Positions 1-7,392 are shown, numbered from the stretch's first letter. The stretch: 19,734 nt of DNA from Treponema sp. (GCA_031278025.1 JAITLF010000093.1:1-19734), one strand, 5' to 3'. Numbers and translations are program-made. The notes: generated by a model not told the origin, from the sequence alone.

Positions 1-97
1 TTTTGATATCGGAAAGCCCCGCCTTGACTTTTCCCGCCGCTTCTTTTCCCGCCGCCTTAGGATCAGCGGCAACACTGGAACCAGTATTACTTTTCAT
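1..97 (-). CDS. Partial CDS (N-terminus only), unknown function
   Basis: A leftward gene starts here and leaves the window after 32 codons. The ATG (97-95) is preceded on the minus strand by a strong AGGAGG ribosome binding site six bases upstream. That site is the reason for calling a gene. The visible N-terminus is MKSNTGSSVAADPKAAGKEA followed by GKVKAGLSDIK. It is rich in Ala, Lys and Gly, with a repeated AAGK motif, and shows no hydrophobic signal segment, so the protein is probably cytoplasmic. It is divergent from the sugar transporter operon across a control region of about 500 bp. The family cannot be named from this fragment. Confidence 0.6.
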   Translation of the reverse strand, partial: MKSNTGSSVAADPKAAGKEAAGKVKAGLSDIK

Positions 98-132
98 AAT
101 ACGCCTCCTGATAACTTCTGATAAAATTCCCA

Positions 133-270
133 CGAAACATACGATCCGTGACAAAACAATGGTAAACCCACTTTTTTTACCTGTAAAGTACGAACTTTTT
201 TGTACCAGCAATGCCGCATTAACGCTCTATATGGATTTTAGCGGCGATTTGCCACGGATCGTATGTTTCG
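133..270. repeat. Perfect 18-bp inverted repeat in the divergent control region
   Basis: CGAAACATACGATCCGTG at 133-150 recurs as its exact reverse complement at 253-270, with 102 bp between the arms. One arm lies about 35 bp upstream of the leftward start codon. The other lies about 65 bp upstream of the -35 box at 335. Neither arm is itself palindromic. The placement suits two oppositely oriented copies of a regulator site, one for each divergent gene, but the arms could also be ends of a small inserted segment. The segment between them (162-208) holds one or two units resembling the 21-nt repeats described below. Confidence 0.6.
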
Positions 271-615
271 ATTAAAGGCCGTTTTTCCGCACTGAGTAGT
301 AAATATAAAATTGCTAAGGAGGCAGCGCGCAACCTTGACAATATACAGCGCCGTCCCTATACTGACCCGAAATTGTGGTTTAAAAAAATATGCGGTGAGG
401 AACACGTGATACCAAAAGGTTCTGTTAATTTTTTCTTCCCCCTTTCTTTTTTTTGTAATTCCTTACCACATAATGAATTAGTACCCCCCCCCCATAAAGT
501 AATACTTAATTTTCTTTCAAAGACAGTATGGCATCCAGTGAATTCTTACGGCCCTGGAAGACGCCGGTTTTTCAGGCTGTTTGAAATAATTTTAGTTACG
601 GAGAAAAAAAGATGA
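223..615 (+). other. Open, partly coding-like stretch (possible gene remnant)
   Basis: This frame stays open for about 130 codons, from just after a TAA near 220 to a TGA at 613-615 that overlaps the binding-protein ATG (ATGA). Its first half reads like a soluble protein (for example KIAKEAARNLDNIQRRPYTD and then PKLWFKKICGEEHVIPKG). The second half is Phe- and Pro-rich, crosses a C10 tract and looks non-coding. No credible start codon with a ribosome binding site was found: an AAGGAGG at 316-322 has only a TTG 12 bases downstream. A promoter also falls inside the stretch. It could be a decayed 3' gene end or chance. Confidence 0.25.
335..363 (+). promoter_or_regulatory. Sigma70-type promoter for the sugar ABC operon
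   Basis: TTGACA (335-340), a 17-bp spacer and TATACT (358-363) form a near-consensus promoter. Transcription would start near 370 and leave an untranslated leader of about 240 nt before the binding-protein ATG at 612. The leader contains a run of ten C residues at 484-493 and no obvious riboswitch fold that I recognise. Confidence 0.7.
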
Positions 616-1892
616 AAAGAGTCCTTGTGTTACTAACTGCGGTTCTTGTGCTTTTCAGCGCATGTCAGAAAAAAGAAAGCGCCGCGTCGGACGCCTCTCA
701 GACAGGAGGCAGTAAACTGGTGGTGTGGTCATTTACCGACGAACTGGGCGGGCTGATCGACAATTATTATAAACCCGCTCATCCCGGTATCGAGGTTGAA
801 TACTCCCTGACGCCGACCGAACAGTTCCCTAACAAGCTGGACCCCGTGCTGGCCTCCGGCCAGGGAACGCCGGACGTATTCGCCTTAGAGGACGCCTTTG
901 TCCGGAAGTATATTGAGTCCGGGCTTCTTTTGGACCTCACCGATATTTATGAGGCAAACAAAAGCAAATTGCTGGCCTATCCCGCAGAGGTTGGTTCCTA
1001 CGAGGGCAGGGTGTACGGGATGTCCTGGCAGGCTACTCCCGGCGCCTTGTTCTACCGCCGCAGTTTGGCCCAAAAATACTTGGGAACCGATGATCCGGCG
1101 GCAGTCCAGGCGTATTTTACGGATCTGGCGAAATTTCTGGAAACCGCCGCGGTGCTCAAAGAAAAATCCGGCGGGGCCTGCGTGGTGGTCGCCTCTACCG
1201 GGGACCTCTTCAAGCCCTTCCAGGGAGCGCGGGAAGACCCCTGGGTGGTCAATGATCAGCTGGTGATCGATCCGGCCATGGAACAATACATGGAAGTAGC
1301 GAAACTGCTTCACGACCGTGGCTTTGAAGGCCGGTCGGCCGCGTGGTCGGAAGGCTGGTTTGCCGGGATGCAGGGGGTCTTAAAGGATGAGCAGGGCAAA
1401 CAGGTGGAGGTTTTCTCCTATTTCCTGCCTACCTGGGGGCTTCACTATGTGCTTAAAACCAACGCCCCCGACACTTCAGGCGACTGGGGCATGATTCCCG
1501 GACCCGCCCCGTATCGTTGGGGAGGCACCTGGATTGGGGCCTGGAAGGACACGAAAAACGCCGACGCCGCCAAGGAACTTATCCGCTACCTTACCACCGA
1601 TGACGCTTTCCTTGAACAATACGCCAAGGATTCGGGAGATTTGGTGAGCAACATCATCGTGCTGGACAAAATTAAGGATACCTATGCGGAGCCTTTCCTG
1701 GGCGGGCAGAACCATTACGCGGAATTCGCGGAGATGGCGAAAACCGTGGACGGCAAACTTACCCAAGGCACGGATCAGGCCATTGAGGGTCTGTTCAACG
1801 AGGCGGTTACCGCGTATATGAACGGTGAAAAATCTAAGGACCAGGCGCTCGCGGATTTCCGGGCCCAGGTTAAAGCCCAGCTTGATATTTAA
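612..1892 (+). CDS. Sugar ABC transporter substrate-binding lipoprotein (family 1)
   Basis: This 426-residue protein has the form of a periplasmic carbohydrate-binding component of an ABC importer (SBP_bac_1, MalE/UgpB-like). Residues 1-17 are a short positively charged, then hydrophobic signal. The lipobox ends LFSAC with the modified Cys at 18; Phe at -3 is allowed by the relaxed spirochaetal lipobox. The mature protein has typical family features: an early WSFTDE strand, GTPDVFALED near residues 79-88 and a Trp-rich sugar-site region (WSEGWFAGMQG, later YRWGGTWIGAWKD). The ATG has a GGAG ribosome binding site eight bases upstream. Two permease genes follow, so it is the substrate receptor of that importer. 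The ligand cannot be fixed from sequence; an oligosaccharide or glycoside is likely. Confidence 0.93.
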   Translation: MKRVLVLLTAVLVLFSACQKKESAASDASQTGGSKLVVWSFTDELGGLIDNYYKPAHPGIEVEYSLTPTEQFPNKLDPVLASGQGTPDVFALEDAFVRKYIESGLLLDLTDIYEANKSKLLAYPAEVGSYEGRVYGMSWQATPGALFYRRSLAQKYLGTDDPAAVQAYFTDLAKFLETAAVLKEKSGGACVVVASTGDLFKPFQGAREDPWVVNDQLVIDPAMEQYMEVAKLLHDRGFEGRSAAWSEGWFAGMQGVLKDEQGKQVEVFSYFLPTWGLHYVLKTNAPDTSGDWGMIPGPAPYRWGGTWIGAWKDTKNADAAKELIRYLTTDDAFLEQYAKDSGDLVSNIIVLDKIKDTYAEPFLGGQNHYAEFAEMAKTVDGKLTQGTDQAIEGLFNEAVTAYMNGEKSKDQALADFRAQVKAQLDI

Positions 1893-1921
1893 GCCCGGAG
1901 TCTTGTTGTACCTATAAAGAT

Positions 1922-1958
1922 AAGCGGAGGAGATGACATGCGCTATTCTCCGCTTTTT
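1922..1958 (+). promoter_or_regulatory. Intercistronic hairpin between binding protein and first permease
   Basis: AAGCGGAG (1922-1929) pairs with CTCCGCTT (1948-1955), and a short T run follows. The 5' arm contains the GGAGGAG ribosome binding site of the small ORF at 1938, so folding would hide that site. In binding-protein transporters, hairpins at this place commonly protect the upstream message or reduce read-through, so that the binding protein outnumbers the permeases. The T run is only five bases, so it is at most a partial terminator. Confidence 0.55.
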
Positions 1959-1994
1959 CCGCACGCGCAACAGGCTCTACTATGGAGGCATTGA
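1938..1994 (+). CDS. 18-residue leader ORF coupled to the permease start
   Basis: ATG at 1938 follows GGAGGAG by five bases, an excellent ribosome binding site. The ORF encodes MRYSPLFPHAQQALLWRH and stops with TGA at 1992-1994. That stop shares one base with the ATG at 1994 (TGATG), the classic arrangement for translational coupling. The 3' half also contains GGAGG (1984-1988), which acts as ribosome binding site for the permease. No known leader peptide is recognised. It is either a coupling device or a chance ORF; the site and exact overlap favour real translation. Confidence 0.5.
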   Translation: MRYSPLFPHAQQALLWRH

Positions 1995-2959
1995 TGAAGC
2001 TGCAAAAGAAGACTATCGGGCGGGAAGCCCAGCTTAACCGCTGGGGTTATTTCTTTGTCGCGCCTTTTATCATCGTATTCCTTATTTTTACGCTATGGCC
2101 TACGGTATATACGTTCACGTTGAGTTTTACCGACCTCCGGGGCCTGCGGTCCGATTTTAAGTTCACCGGATTGGCGAATTTTTTACGGATGGTAACGGAT
2201 CCCTACTTCTGGGGGGCAATTCAGAATACGTTTATCATTTGGGGATTTAACTTTGTTCCCCAGTTGGGCATCGCCCTGATCCTTTCCATCTGGCTTTCCG
2301 ATGTCCGGCTGAACCTGGCGGGCCGGGGGCTTTTCCGGGCGGTGATCTACATGCCCAACCTGCTTACCGCCGTTTCGGTCGCGCTCCTGTACCGGAGCCT
2401 GTTTGGGTATCCTTCCGGGCCGGTTAATCAGTTCCTCTTTTCCCTGGGGTTCCATGTCGAAGAGGTTCGGGACGGTCAGGTCGTCCAGCAGGCGTTTAAC
2501 TTTTTTAGAAACGTTCCCTTTACGCGGGGCCTGGTCGCCTTTATCCAGTGGTGGATGTGGTACGGTCATACGGTGATCCTGCTTATGGCGGGGATCACCA
2601 GTATCCCGGTCTCCCTCTATGAATCCGCCGTGGTGGACGGGGCGAACTCCCGGCAGACCACCTGGCATATCACCCTTCCCCTGCTGCGTCCCATCATGCT
2701 CTACATCTTGATCACCTCCATGATCGGGGGTATGCAGATGCTGGATATTCCCTTCCTGCTTACGGACATGCGGGGCGCGCCGGACTTCAAGATCCGGACA
2801 ACCACCGTGTACCAGTACAACATGGCCTTCCAGGGACGGAACGACTACGCCTATGCTTCGGCGATCTCTATCGGGGTGTTTATTATCACCATAATCCTGG
2901 CGCTGCTTATATTCTTCTTCCTGCAAGATCGCAGTGAACTCAAGAAGAAAGCGAAATAG
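1994..2959 (+). CDS. Sugar ABC transporter permease, MalF-type
   Basis: This inner-membrane permease (321 residues) is of the binding-protein-dependent sugar importer type. Several hydrophobic segments are visible, beginning with WGYFFVAPFIIVFLIFTLW near the N-terminus. A cytoplasmic EAA loop at about residues 209-230 (YESAVVDGANSRQTTWHITL then PLLRP) matches the family signature that docks the ATPase. The start at 1994 is preferred over the in-frame ATG at 1982: GGAGG lies five bases upstream and the small ORF stop overlaps it. An extra periplasmic stretch (about residues 145-175, EEVRDGQVVQQAFNFFRN) resembles the MalF-type insertion but is short. It pairs with the MalG-type gene 12 bases downstream. 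Confidence 0.92.
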   Translation: MKLQKKTIGREAQLNRWGYFFVAPFIIVFLIFTLWPTVYTFTLSFTDLRGLRSDFKFTGLANFLRMVTDPYFWGAIQNTFIIWGFNFVPQLGIALILSIWLSDVRLNLAGRGLFRAVIYMPNLLTAVSVALLYRSLFGYPSGPVNQFLFSLGFHVEEVRDGQVVQQAFNFFRNVPFTRGLVAFIQWWMWYGHTVILLMAGITSIPVSLYESAVVDGANSRQTTWHITLPLLRPIMLYILITSMIGGMQMLDIPFLLTDMRGAPDFKIRTTTVYQYNMAFQGRNDYAYASAISIGVFIITIILALLIFFFLQDRSELKKKAK

Positions 2960-2971
2960 GAGGGCGGTTTA

Positions 2972-3814
2972 ATGAGATCACTACGTTTAGAGTTGGGAAT
3001 ACAGCGGTTTTTTGTTTACGCCATTATGATCTTTCTTGGGATCCTGGCGATTGTTCCGTTGTACCTGCTGCTTATCAACGCGACCCGTTCCACCGAGCAG
3101 ATCAATCTGGGAATTTCCCTTATACCCAGTACCTACGCCGGGTATAACTGGCGGGTCTTGACCGGCAGGGGTTTCAAGATTTGGCAGGGCTTTTACAACA
3201 GCGCCTTCATCGCCCTGTCAACCACCGTTTTAGGGGTTTATTTTTCGGCAATGACCGGGTACGGCCTGCATGTGTATAAGTTTAAGGGCCGGCGTATACT
3301 CTGGGGGATCATCCTTATCATCATGATGCTTCCGGCAAGCCTGTCCTTTATCGGGTTCTATCAGTTCATGGCCCGGCTGAAACTGCTGAACAACTATATC
3401 CCGCTTATCATTCCCGCCATCGCGGGCGCGGGAACGGTGCTGTTCCTCCGCCAGTACATGACATCCGTTCTTTCCATGGACCTGATTAACGCCGCCCGTA
3501 TTGACGGCGCGGGGGAGTACCGGATATTCAACGTGGTTATTTTGCCGGTTATAACGCCCGCGCTTGCGGCCCAGGCGATTTTTACCTTTGTCGGTTCATG
3601 GAACAACTTCTTCAGTCCCTTTGTCCTCATCTCGGAGGAGCGAAAATACACCCTGCCTATGCTGGTCCAAATGCTCCGGGGGGACATATACCGTACCGAG
3701 TACGGCGGAATATACCTGGGAATCGCTATTTCGCTGATTCCGATTCTGATTTTCTACATTTTCATGTCCCGTTTCATCATTTCCGGTATTACGATGGGGG
3801 GTATAAAGGAATAG
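2972..3814 (+). CDS. Sugar ABC transporter permease, MalG-type
   Basis: This is the second membrane subunit of the importer, 280 residues with about six hydrophobic segments. Its EAA loop lies at about residues 171-192 (LINAARIDGAGEYRIFNVVI then LPVITPAL). The ATG follows a purine-rich GGAGGG site that sits directly after the stop of the MalF-type gene. The C-terminus ends shortly after the last helix (SGITMGGIKE), the usual MalG-type end. No ATPase gene follows; the cluster ends here and a GC-rich hairpin and repeat array begin. The complex presumably borrows a shared MsmK/UgpC-type ATPase encoded elsewhere, as is common in these families. Confidence 0.93.
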   Translation: MRSLRLELGIQRFFVYAIMIFLGILAIVPLYLLLINATRSTEQINLGISLIPSTYAGYNWRVLTGRGFKIWQGFYNSAFIALSTTVLGVYFSAMTGYGLHVYKFKGRRILWGIILIIMMLPASLSFIGFYQFMARLKLLNNYIPLIIPAIAGAGTVLFLRQYMTSVLSMDLINAARIDGAGEYRIFNVVILPVITPALAAQAIFTFVGSWNNFFSPFVLISEERKYTLPMLVQMLRGDIYRTEYGGIYLGIAISLIPILIFYIFMSRFIISGITMGGIKE

Positions 3815-3827
3815 GAGCGCGTCCCTG

Positions 3828-3866
3828 GGCGGCTCTGCCCCGCACCCCGCTACGGGAGGAGCCGCC
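3828..3866 (+). terminator. GC-rich hairpin after the ABC operon
   Basis: GGCGGCTC (3828-3835) pairs with GAGCCGCC (3859-3866), beginning 14 bases after the permease stop. There is no T tract after the stem, so it may act in 3' end protection or Rho-dependent termination rather than as a classical intrinsic terminator. Confidence 0.4.
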
Positions 3867-3873
3867 GGCGTGA

Positions 3874-4071
3874 GCAAACCTGGGTTTACGCGCCGCAAAA
3901 GTAGTTTTTGCGCGTCGCAAAAGTGTTTTTGTGCGGCGCAAAAGTGTTTTTGTGCAGCGCAAAAGTGGGGTTTTTGATGGCAAACCCAAGTTTTCTGTGA
4001 GGAAACCTGGTTTTTTTTGATGGCAAACCGGGGTTTTCTGATAACAAACCGGGGTTTGCCATCAGGAAACC
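3874..4071 (+). repeat. 21-nt mosaic repeat array A
   Basis: About nine tandem units of 21 or 22 nt fill the gap between the ABC operon and ilvE. Each unit starts GCAAAA, GCAAAC or GAAACC, continues with a short variable core and a GGTTTT or GTTTTT block, and ends in a 5-7 nt linker such as GCGGC, GATG or GATAA. Head and core often form small dyads (CAAACC..GGTTTG). The array ends close to GTCGCAGGCC (4083-4092), a flank shared with arrays B and D. An open frame runs through it into ilvE, but this is a by-product of the stop-free repeat. Confidence 0.8.
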
Positions 4072-4115
4072 CTTCTTTCCCCGTCGCAGGCCTGACGCCG
4101 CATTACATTCCCTGC

Positions 4116-4145
4116 TTGTATTCGACCTTCAACCTATGGTATCTT
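4116..4145 (+). promoter_or_regulatory. Possible promoter for ilvE
   Basis: TTGTAT (4116-4121), an 18-bp spacer and TATCTT (4140-4145) give a moderate sigma70 match just upstream of the ilvE ribosome binding site. If used, the leader is very short. It lies outside array A, which suggests ilvE is transcribed independently of the repeats. Confidence 0.3.
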
Positions 4146-4166
4146 CAAACCGGAAAGGAGATAATC

Positions 4167-5252
4167 ATGGCTTTTTCATTGAATTCGTGTCCGGTAATCT
4201 ATCGCGCCCATTATTCCCACGAGGGATGGAAAGAAGAATATCTGGAGAAACCGCATGCCACGCCGGAAGAAGAGGCCCGTTTGGGCGGGGCCGAAGCGGC
4301 GGCTCTGATGAATTCCCGCAACTTCTTTGATGATATGCCCCTGGTGTCCTATACGACCCAGTACGGGCTCGGTTGTTTCGAGGGCCTTAAGGCGTTGCCG
4401 CAGAAAGACGGCGGCCTGGCTATTTTCCGGCCGGACCGGAACGCGGCGCGGTTCACGCTGTCCATGAAGGGGCTTTACATGCCACCGTTCCCGGAAGACC
4501 GCTTCATAAGTGCCGTAAAAGAGACGGTAAAACGGAACGCCGCCCTGGGCTTCTCGGTTTCCTATAATCCCGAATGGGAAAAAGATTCTTTTATCAACGC
4601 CGATTCCATCTACATCCGGCCTTTCACCTATTCCGAAGGGGGCATAGGGGTCAACATTTCCCAGGAACCCTGGGTGATGGTGGTCATATCCCCGGTAAGC
4701 GCCTATTTTTCCGCCGGGACTCCCGACGCCGTTATCACCGATCGCATCAGGGCCACGCCCAAAGGCACAGGCTGGATCAAGGCGGCGTCTAACTACACCA
4801 TAGCCGCCCTGGCGAAACACGAAGCGGCGGAAGCGGGGTTCATTGAGTGTATCTTCTTGGACGCGGCGGAACGGAAGTATATCGAGGAAGGTTCCTCCTG
4901 CAACATCTTCTTCTATCTAAAATCCGGCGAACTGGCAACCCCGGAACTGGGGGACACCATACTGCCGGGGATCATCCGCTCCAGCATCATAGAACTTGCC
5001 CGTGACCGGGGCGTTACGGTTTCGGAACGGAAGCTCGCCATAGACGAGGTTATCGCCGAAGCGAAAGAATGTTTCGTCAGCGGCACCGCCGCCGGGGCGA
5101 CGCCCCTGGTCTCCCTTACCTACCAGGGAAAGAAGACGGTCTTCAACAACGGGAAGGTCGGGGAACTCACGGCGGAACTGCGGGATACCCTCAAGGGCAT
5201 ACAGTACGGCATCATCCCGGATACAAAAGGCTGGCTTGCCCGCCTTGAATAA
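4167..5252 (+). CDS. ilvE: Branched-chain amino acid aminotransferase
   Basis: This is a PLP-dependent fold-type IV transaminase (361 residues), which interconverts valine, leucine or isoleucine and their 2-oxo acids with 2-oxoglutarate/glutamate in the cytoplasm. The sequence fits the longer, eukaryote-like BCAT class: YGLGCFEGLKA near residues 66-76, a YIRPF strand, the PLP-binding Lys at about 205 in KGTGWIKAASNY, the YIEEGSSCNIFF segment and FVSGTAAGATPL near the C-terminus. The start at 4167 has an AAGGAG site six bases upstream and gives the normal length. An in-frame ATG at 4017 would add 50 residues encoded by repeat array A and is rejected. It is a single-gene unit, convergent with the glycosyltransferase gene eight bases away. 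Confidence 0.93.
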   Translation: MAFSLNSCPVIYRAHYSHEGWKEEYLEKPHATPEEEARLGGAEAAALMNSRNFFDDMPLVSYTTQYGLGCFEGLKALPQKDGGLAIFRPDRNAARFTLSMKGLYMPPFPEDRFISAVKETVKRNAALGFSVSYNPEWEKDSFINADSIYIRPFTYSEGGIGVNISQEPWVMVVISPVSAYFSAGTPDAVITDRIRATPKGTGWIKAASNYTIAALAKHEAAEAGFIECIFLDAAERKYIEEGSSCNIFFYLKSGELATPELGDTILPGIIRSSIIELARDRGVTVSERKLAIDEVIAEAKECFVSGTAAGATPLVSLTYQGKKTVFNNGKVGELTAELRDTLKGIQYGIIPDTKGWLARLE

Positions 5253-5260
5253 CGGACCGG

Positions 5261-6412
5261 TCAGTTTTTAACCGGAACCCCCTTCCAATCCGCCTTGACT
5301 CCACAGAAGCCTAAAATCGTAAGAAAAGTAAAGTACGCCGGGGTGAAAACTATCTGGATGAGGGCGAGAACCGGCGGGCCGGGAAGGGCGGCGCCGAAAA
5401 GACTGAAGCAGGCAAGGGTGTTCATGGTCATGGACAGGAGGACCGCCGCCGGAAGGGGCCAGAGGCCGGGGATAAAGGGCAGGAAGGGGATGGCGATGAT
5501 CCCCATGGAAATAGTTATCATGAGGAGGGAGAAATTCAGCCTGGTCAAGGGATCCGGACTGAATAGGCCCCCGTTGTTCCAGCGCAGGGTCTGGTTGACA
5601 AGGGGTTTCCAGGAGCCTTCGCCCCGTGTCCGTACCCAAAGGTCGGGCTTGACGGCGGCGTAGACCTGGTAATCCGTGCCGCTCCGTATCATGGAGACCA
5701 GGGCGGCGTCCTCGGTGGGAGAGGGGGGAATCCGGCCATAGCCGCCAATGCGATCCAGGGCGGCCTTTCTGACGATGAGGTTGTTCCCAAACCCGCCGCT
5801 TGCCGCGCCTATGCCGGTGGCTCCCGTAAGGTAGAGGTACCGTATGGCGTGGTCAAAACACTGGTAATACTGAAAGAAACCCGTTCCCTCGCCCTTCTTG
5901 AAGACCGGGCCTATGACCAGGCCCGTCCGGGGATCGGCCATTCGGGAAGACATGGCCCGGATCCAACAGAAAGGGACTTCGCAGTCCGCATCAGTAAACA
6001 GCAGCAGGCTTCCCGCAGCCGCTTCCGTACCCCGGCAAAGGGCGTACTGTTTTTTATTCACCCCGGTATTTTCAGTGAGGGTGATGATCCTGACCTCCGG
6101 CTTTGTTTCGGCGAAACGGCGCAGTATCTCAGGACTCCTGTCGGTAGAACAGTCGTCGATAAAGATGTATTCCGCATCGGGGTAATCCTGTAGGGCAAGA
6201 CTTTTCAAAAGCCCTTCAATCCGCCGCTCTTCGTTCCTGACGGGGATAATCACCGAAACCTTGGGGCCCTCCCCCGCCCTATCCAATCCCGGTTGCGGCA
6301 GGGTAACGCGGAGGTCCCCGCGCCACTCCCGGAAAAGGCCGGCCATCATGGCGCAATGAAGGGCGATGAACAGGACGGCAAAACTAAAACGAAAAATATC
6401 AAACCAAAGCAT
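5261..6412 (-). CDS. Membrane glycosyltransferase, family 2
   Basis: This 383-residue inverting GT-A glycosyltransferase has membrane anchors at both ends. A single N-terminal helix (about 8-26) precedes the catalytic domain, which starts KVSVIIPVRNE (51-61). The nucleotide-binding DDCSTD follows at 86-91, the metal-binding DAD at 141-143, TED at 233-235 (likely catalytic base region) and QTLRW at 274-278, a hallmark of processive or membrane GT2 enzymes. Three hydrophobic helices follow at about 292-314, 318-345 and 349-370. It probably transfers sugar onto a lipid or envelope glycan at the inner membrane. The ATG has a GAGGGGG site. It lies 33 bp after the serine hydrolase gene, so the two are probably co-transcribed. 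Donor and acceptor are unknown. Confidence 0.88.
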   Translation of the reverse strand: MLWFDIFRFSFAVLFIALHCAMMAGLFREWRGDLRVTLPQPGLDRAGEGPKVSVIIPVRNEERRIEGLLKSLALQDYPDAEYIFIDDCSTDRSPEILRRFAETKPEVRIITLTENTGVNKKQYALCRGTEAAAGSLLLFTDADCEVPFCWIRAMSSRMADPRTGLVIGPVFKKGEGTGFFQYYQCFDHAIRYLYLTGATGIGAASGGFGNNLIVRKAALDRIGGYGRIPPSPTEDAALVSMIRSGTDYQVYAAVKPDLWVRTRGEGSWKPLVNQTLRWNNGGLFSPDPLTRLNFSLLMITISMGIIAIPFLPFIPGLWPLPAAVLLSMTMNTLACFSLFGAALPGPPVLALIQIVFTPAYFTFLTILGFCGVKADWKGVPVKN

Positions 6413-6445
6413 AGATTCCCCCTCATCCTATTATGAATCGCGCTA

Positions 6446-7309
6446 TTATGAATCAAGTTGAGGGAGGATATGTTCCCACACCGCGGCAAGAATGCTTTCC
6501 ATGTCCGGCTCGCCGGAAGCAATGGCGGCAACCGCTTCCTGCCGGGGAAAAACTATCACGAACTGACCGTTTTTGCCGTCCGCCCGGTAAGCCCCGTGGC
6601 GGCAGGCCCAAAAACCATAGCCATACCCTATATCATAGTCTAGTTTTCCCGTTTCTTTCGTTGAAATATGAGGCCGGCTCGCCCCGTCTATCCACGCAGC
6701 GGGGACGAGTTGTTCTCCCCTCCAACTGCCCCGCTGGAGCAGCAACTGCCCAAAGGCGGCAAGATCCCCCGTGGTAAGTTCCAGGCCGGTGGCGCCCAAC
6801 GTATAGCCGTCCCTGCTTTCCTTCCACACCGGATCGGGAATCCCCAGGGGCCGGAAAAGGCGGTCCAGCAGGTAATCCCGGACCTTCTGTCCCGTAGCCT
6901 GGGTTATCATGGCGGAGGCCAGAAGGGTACTGCCGTTATCGTAGACAAAACGCGTACCGGGATCGAAGTCGAGGGTTTGCTCCAGGGCATCCGCGACGGT
7001 ACGTGGCCGGGAGAACCCCCCATGCCCCCGGCTCATGGTGAGCAGGTGTTCCAGGGTGAGGGAAGCCAGCCGGGGTGAAGCCGGGCCGGGAAAAGCGTCC
7101 GCCACCCGGTCCCGGAGGGAAAGTTTCCCCCCGGCAATGGCCAGACCCGCCGCTATCGCGGTAAAACTCTTGCTCACCGAATAGACCGGACGGGGCCTTT
7201 CGGGGACCCAGCGGCGCTCGGCAACGCGCCGGCCCCCCTTGAATAGGATGATTCCTTCAACCTTGAGGTTCCGTTTTTCAATTACTTCCGCAAAGGGGGT
7301 GATGTCCAT
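6446..7309 (-). CDS. Serine hydrolase, beta-lactamase/PBP4* (class C) family
   Basis: This 287-residue protein carries the class C beta-lactamase-like fold signatures. The nucleophile motif SVSK is at residues 44-47, the YDN motif at 123-125 (preceded by PGTRF, as in the family), and a late glycine-rich DGKNGQ (244-249) stands in for the third KTG/HTG-like motif. No signal peptide is visible, so it is probably cytoplasmic and more likely an esterase or peptidase than a drug-inactivating lactamase. It is shorter than the usual 330-400 residue members because the N-terminal export part is absent. AGGAAG precedes the ATG. It is the first gene of a leftward pair with the glycosyltransferase; an 11- to 12-nt sequence (CTATTATGAATC) is repeated directly in their 33-bp gap. 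Confidence 0.85.
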   Translation of the reverse strand: MDITPFAEVIEKRNLKVEGIILFKGGRRVAERRWVPERPRPVYSVSKSFTAIAAGLAIAGGKLSLRDRVADAFPGPASPRLASLTLEHLLTMSRGHGGFSRPRTVADALEQTLDFDPGTRFVYDNGSTLLASAMITQATGQKVRDYLLDRLFRPLGIPDPVWKESRDGYTLGATGLELTTGDLAAFGQLLLQRGSWRGEQLVPAAWIDGASRPHISTKETGKLDYDIGYGYGFWACRHGAYRADGKNGQFVIVFPRQEAVAAIASGEPDMESILAAVWEHILPQLDS

Positions 7310-7363
7310 AGAACGCTTCCTGTAAAGTGCTTTCTGCGTTTTCCCGCAAACGATCCGGCTCTT

Positions 7364-7392
7364 ATACTACCCGTTACCACCCTTGTCCGCAA
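7364..7392 (-). promoter_or_regulatory. Promoter for the hydrolase-glycosyltransferase pair
   Basis: On the minus strand, TTGCGG (7392-7387), a 17-bp spacer and TAGTAT (7369-7364) form a reasonable sigma70 promoter about 55 bp upstream of the hydrolase ATG. It lies just outside the transposon-like element that starts with the duplicated sequence at 7402. Confidence 0.5.

Noticed and set aside
3874..4071. CRISPR array
   Set aside because: Period is 21-22 nt with no constant repeat and unique-spacer alternation, and there are no cas genes nearby.
4017..4166. N-terminal extension of ilvE by 50 codons from the ATG at 4017
   Set aside because: The extra codons are repeat array A plus spacer; the ATG at 4167 has a proper ribosome binding site and gives the usual family length.
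5253..5280. Bidirectional terminator between ilvE and the glycosyltransferase gene
   Set aside because: Only a five-bp CCGGT/ACCGG stem around a T run is present, and part of it is inside the coding end; too weak to call.
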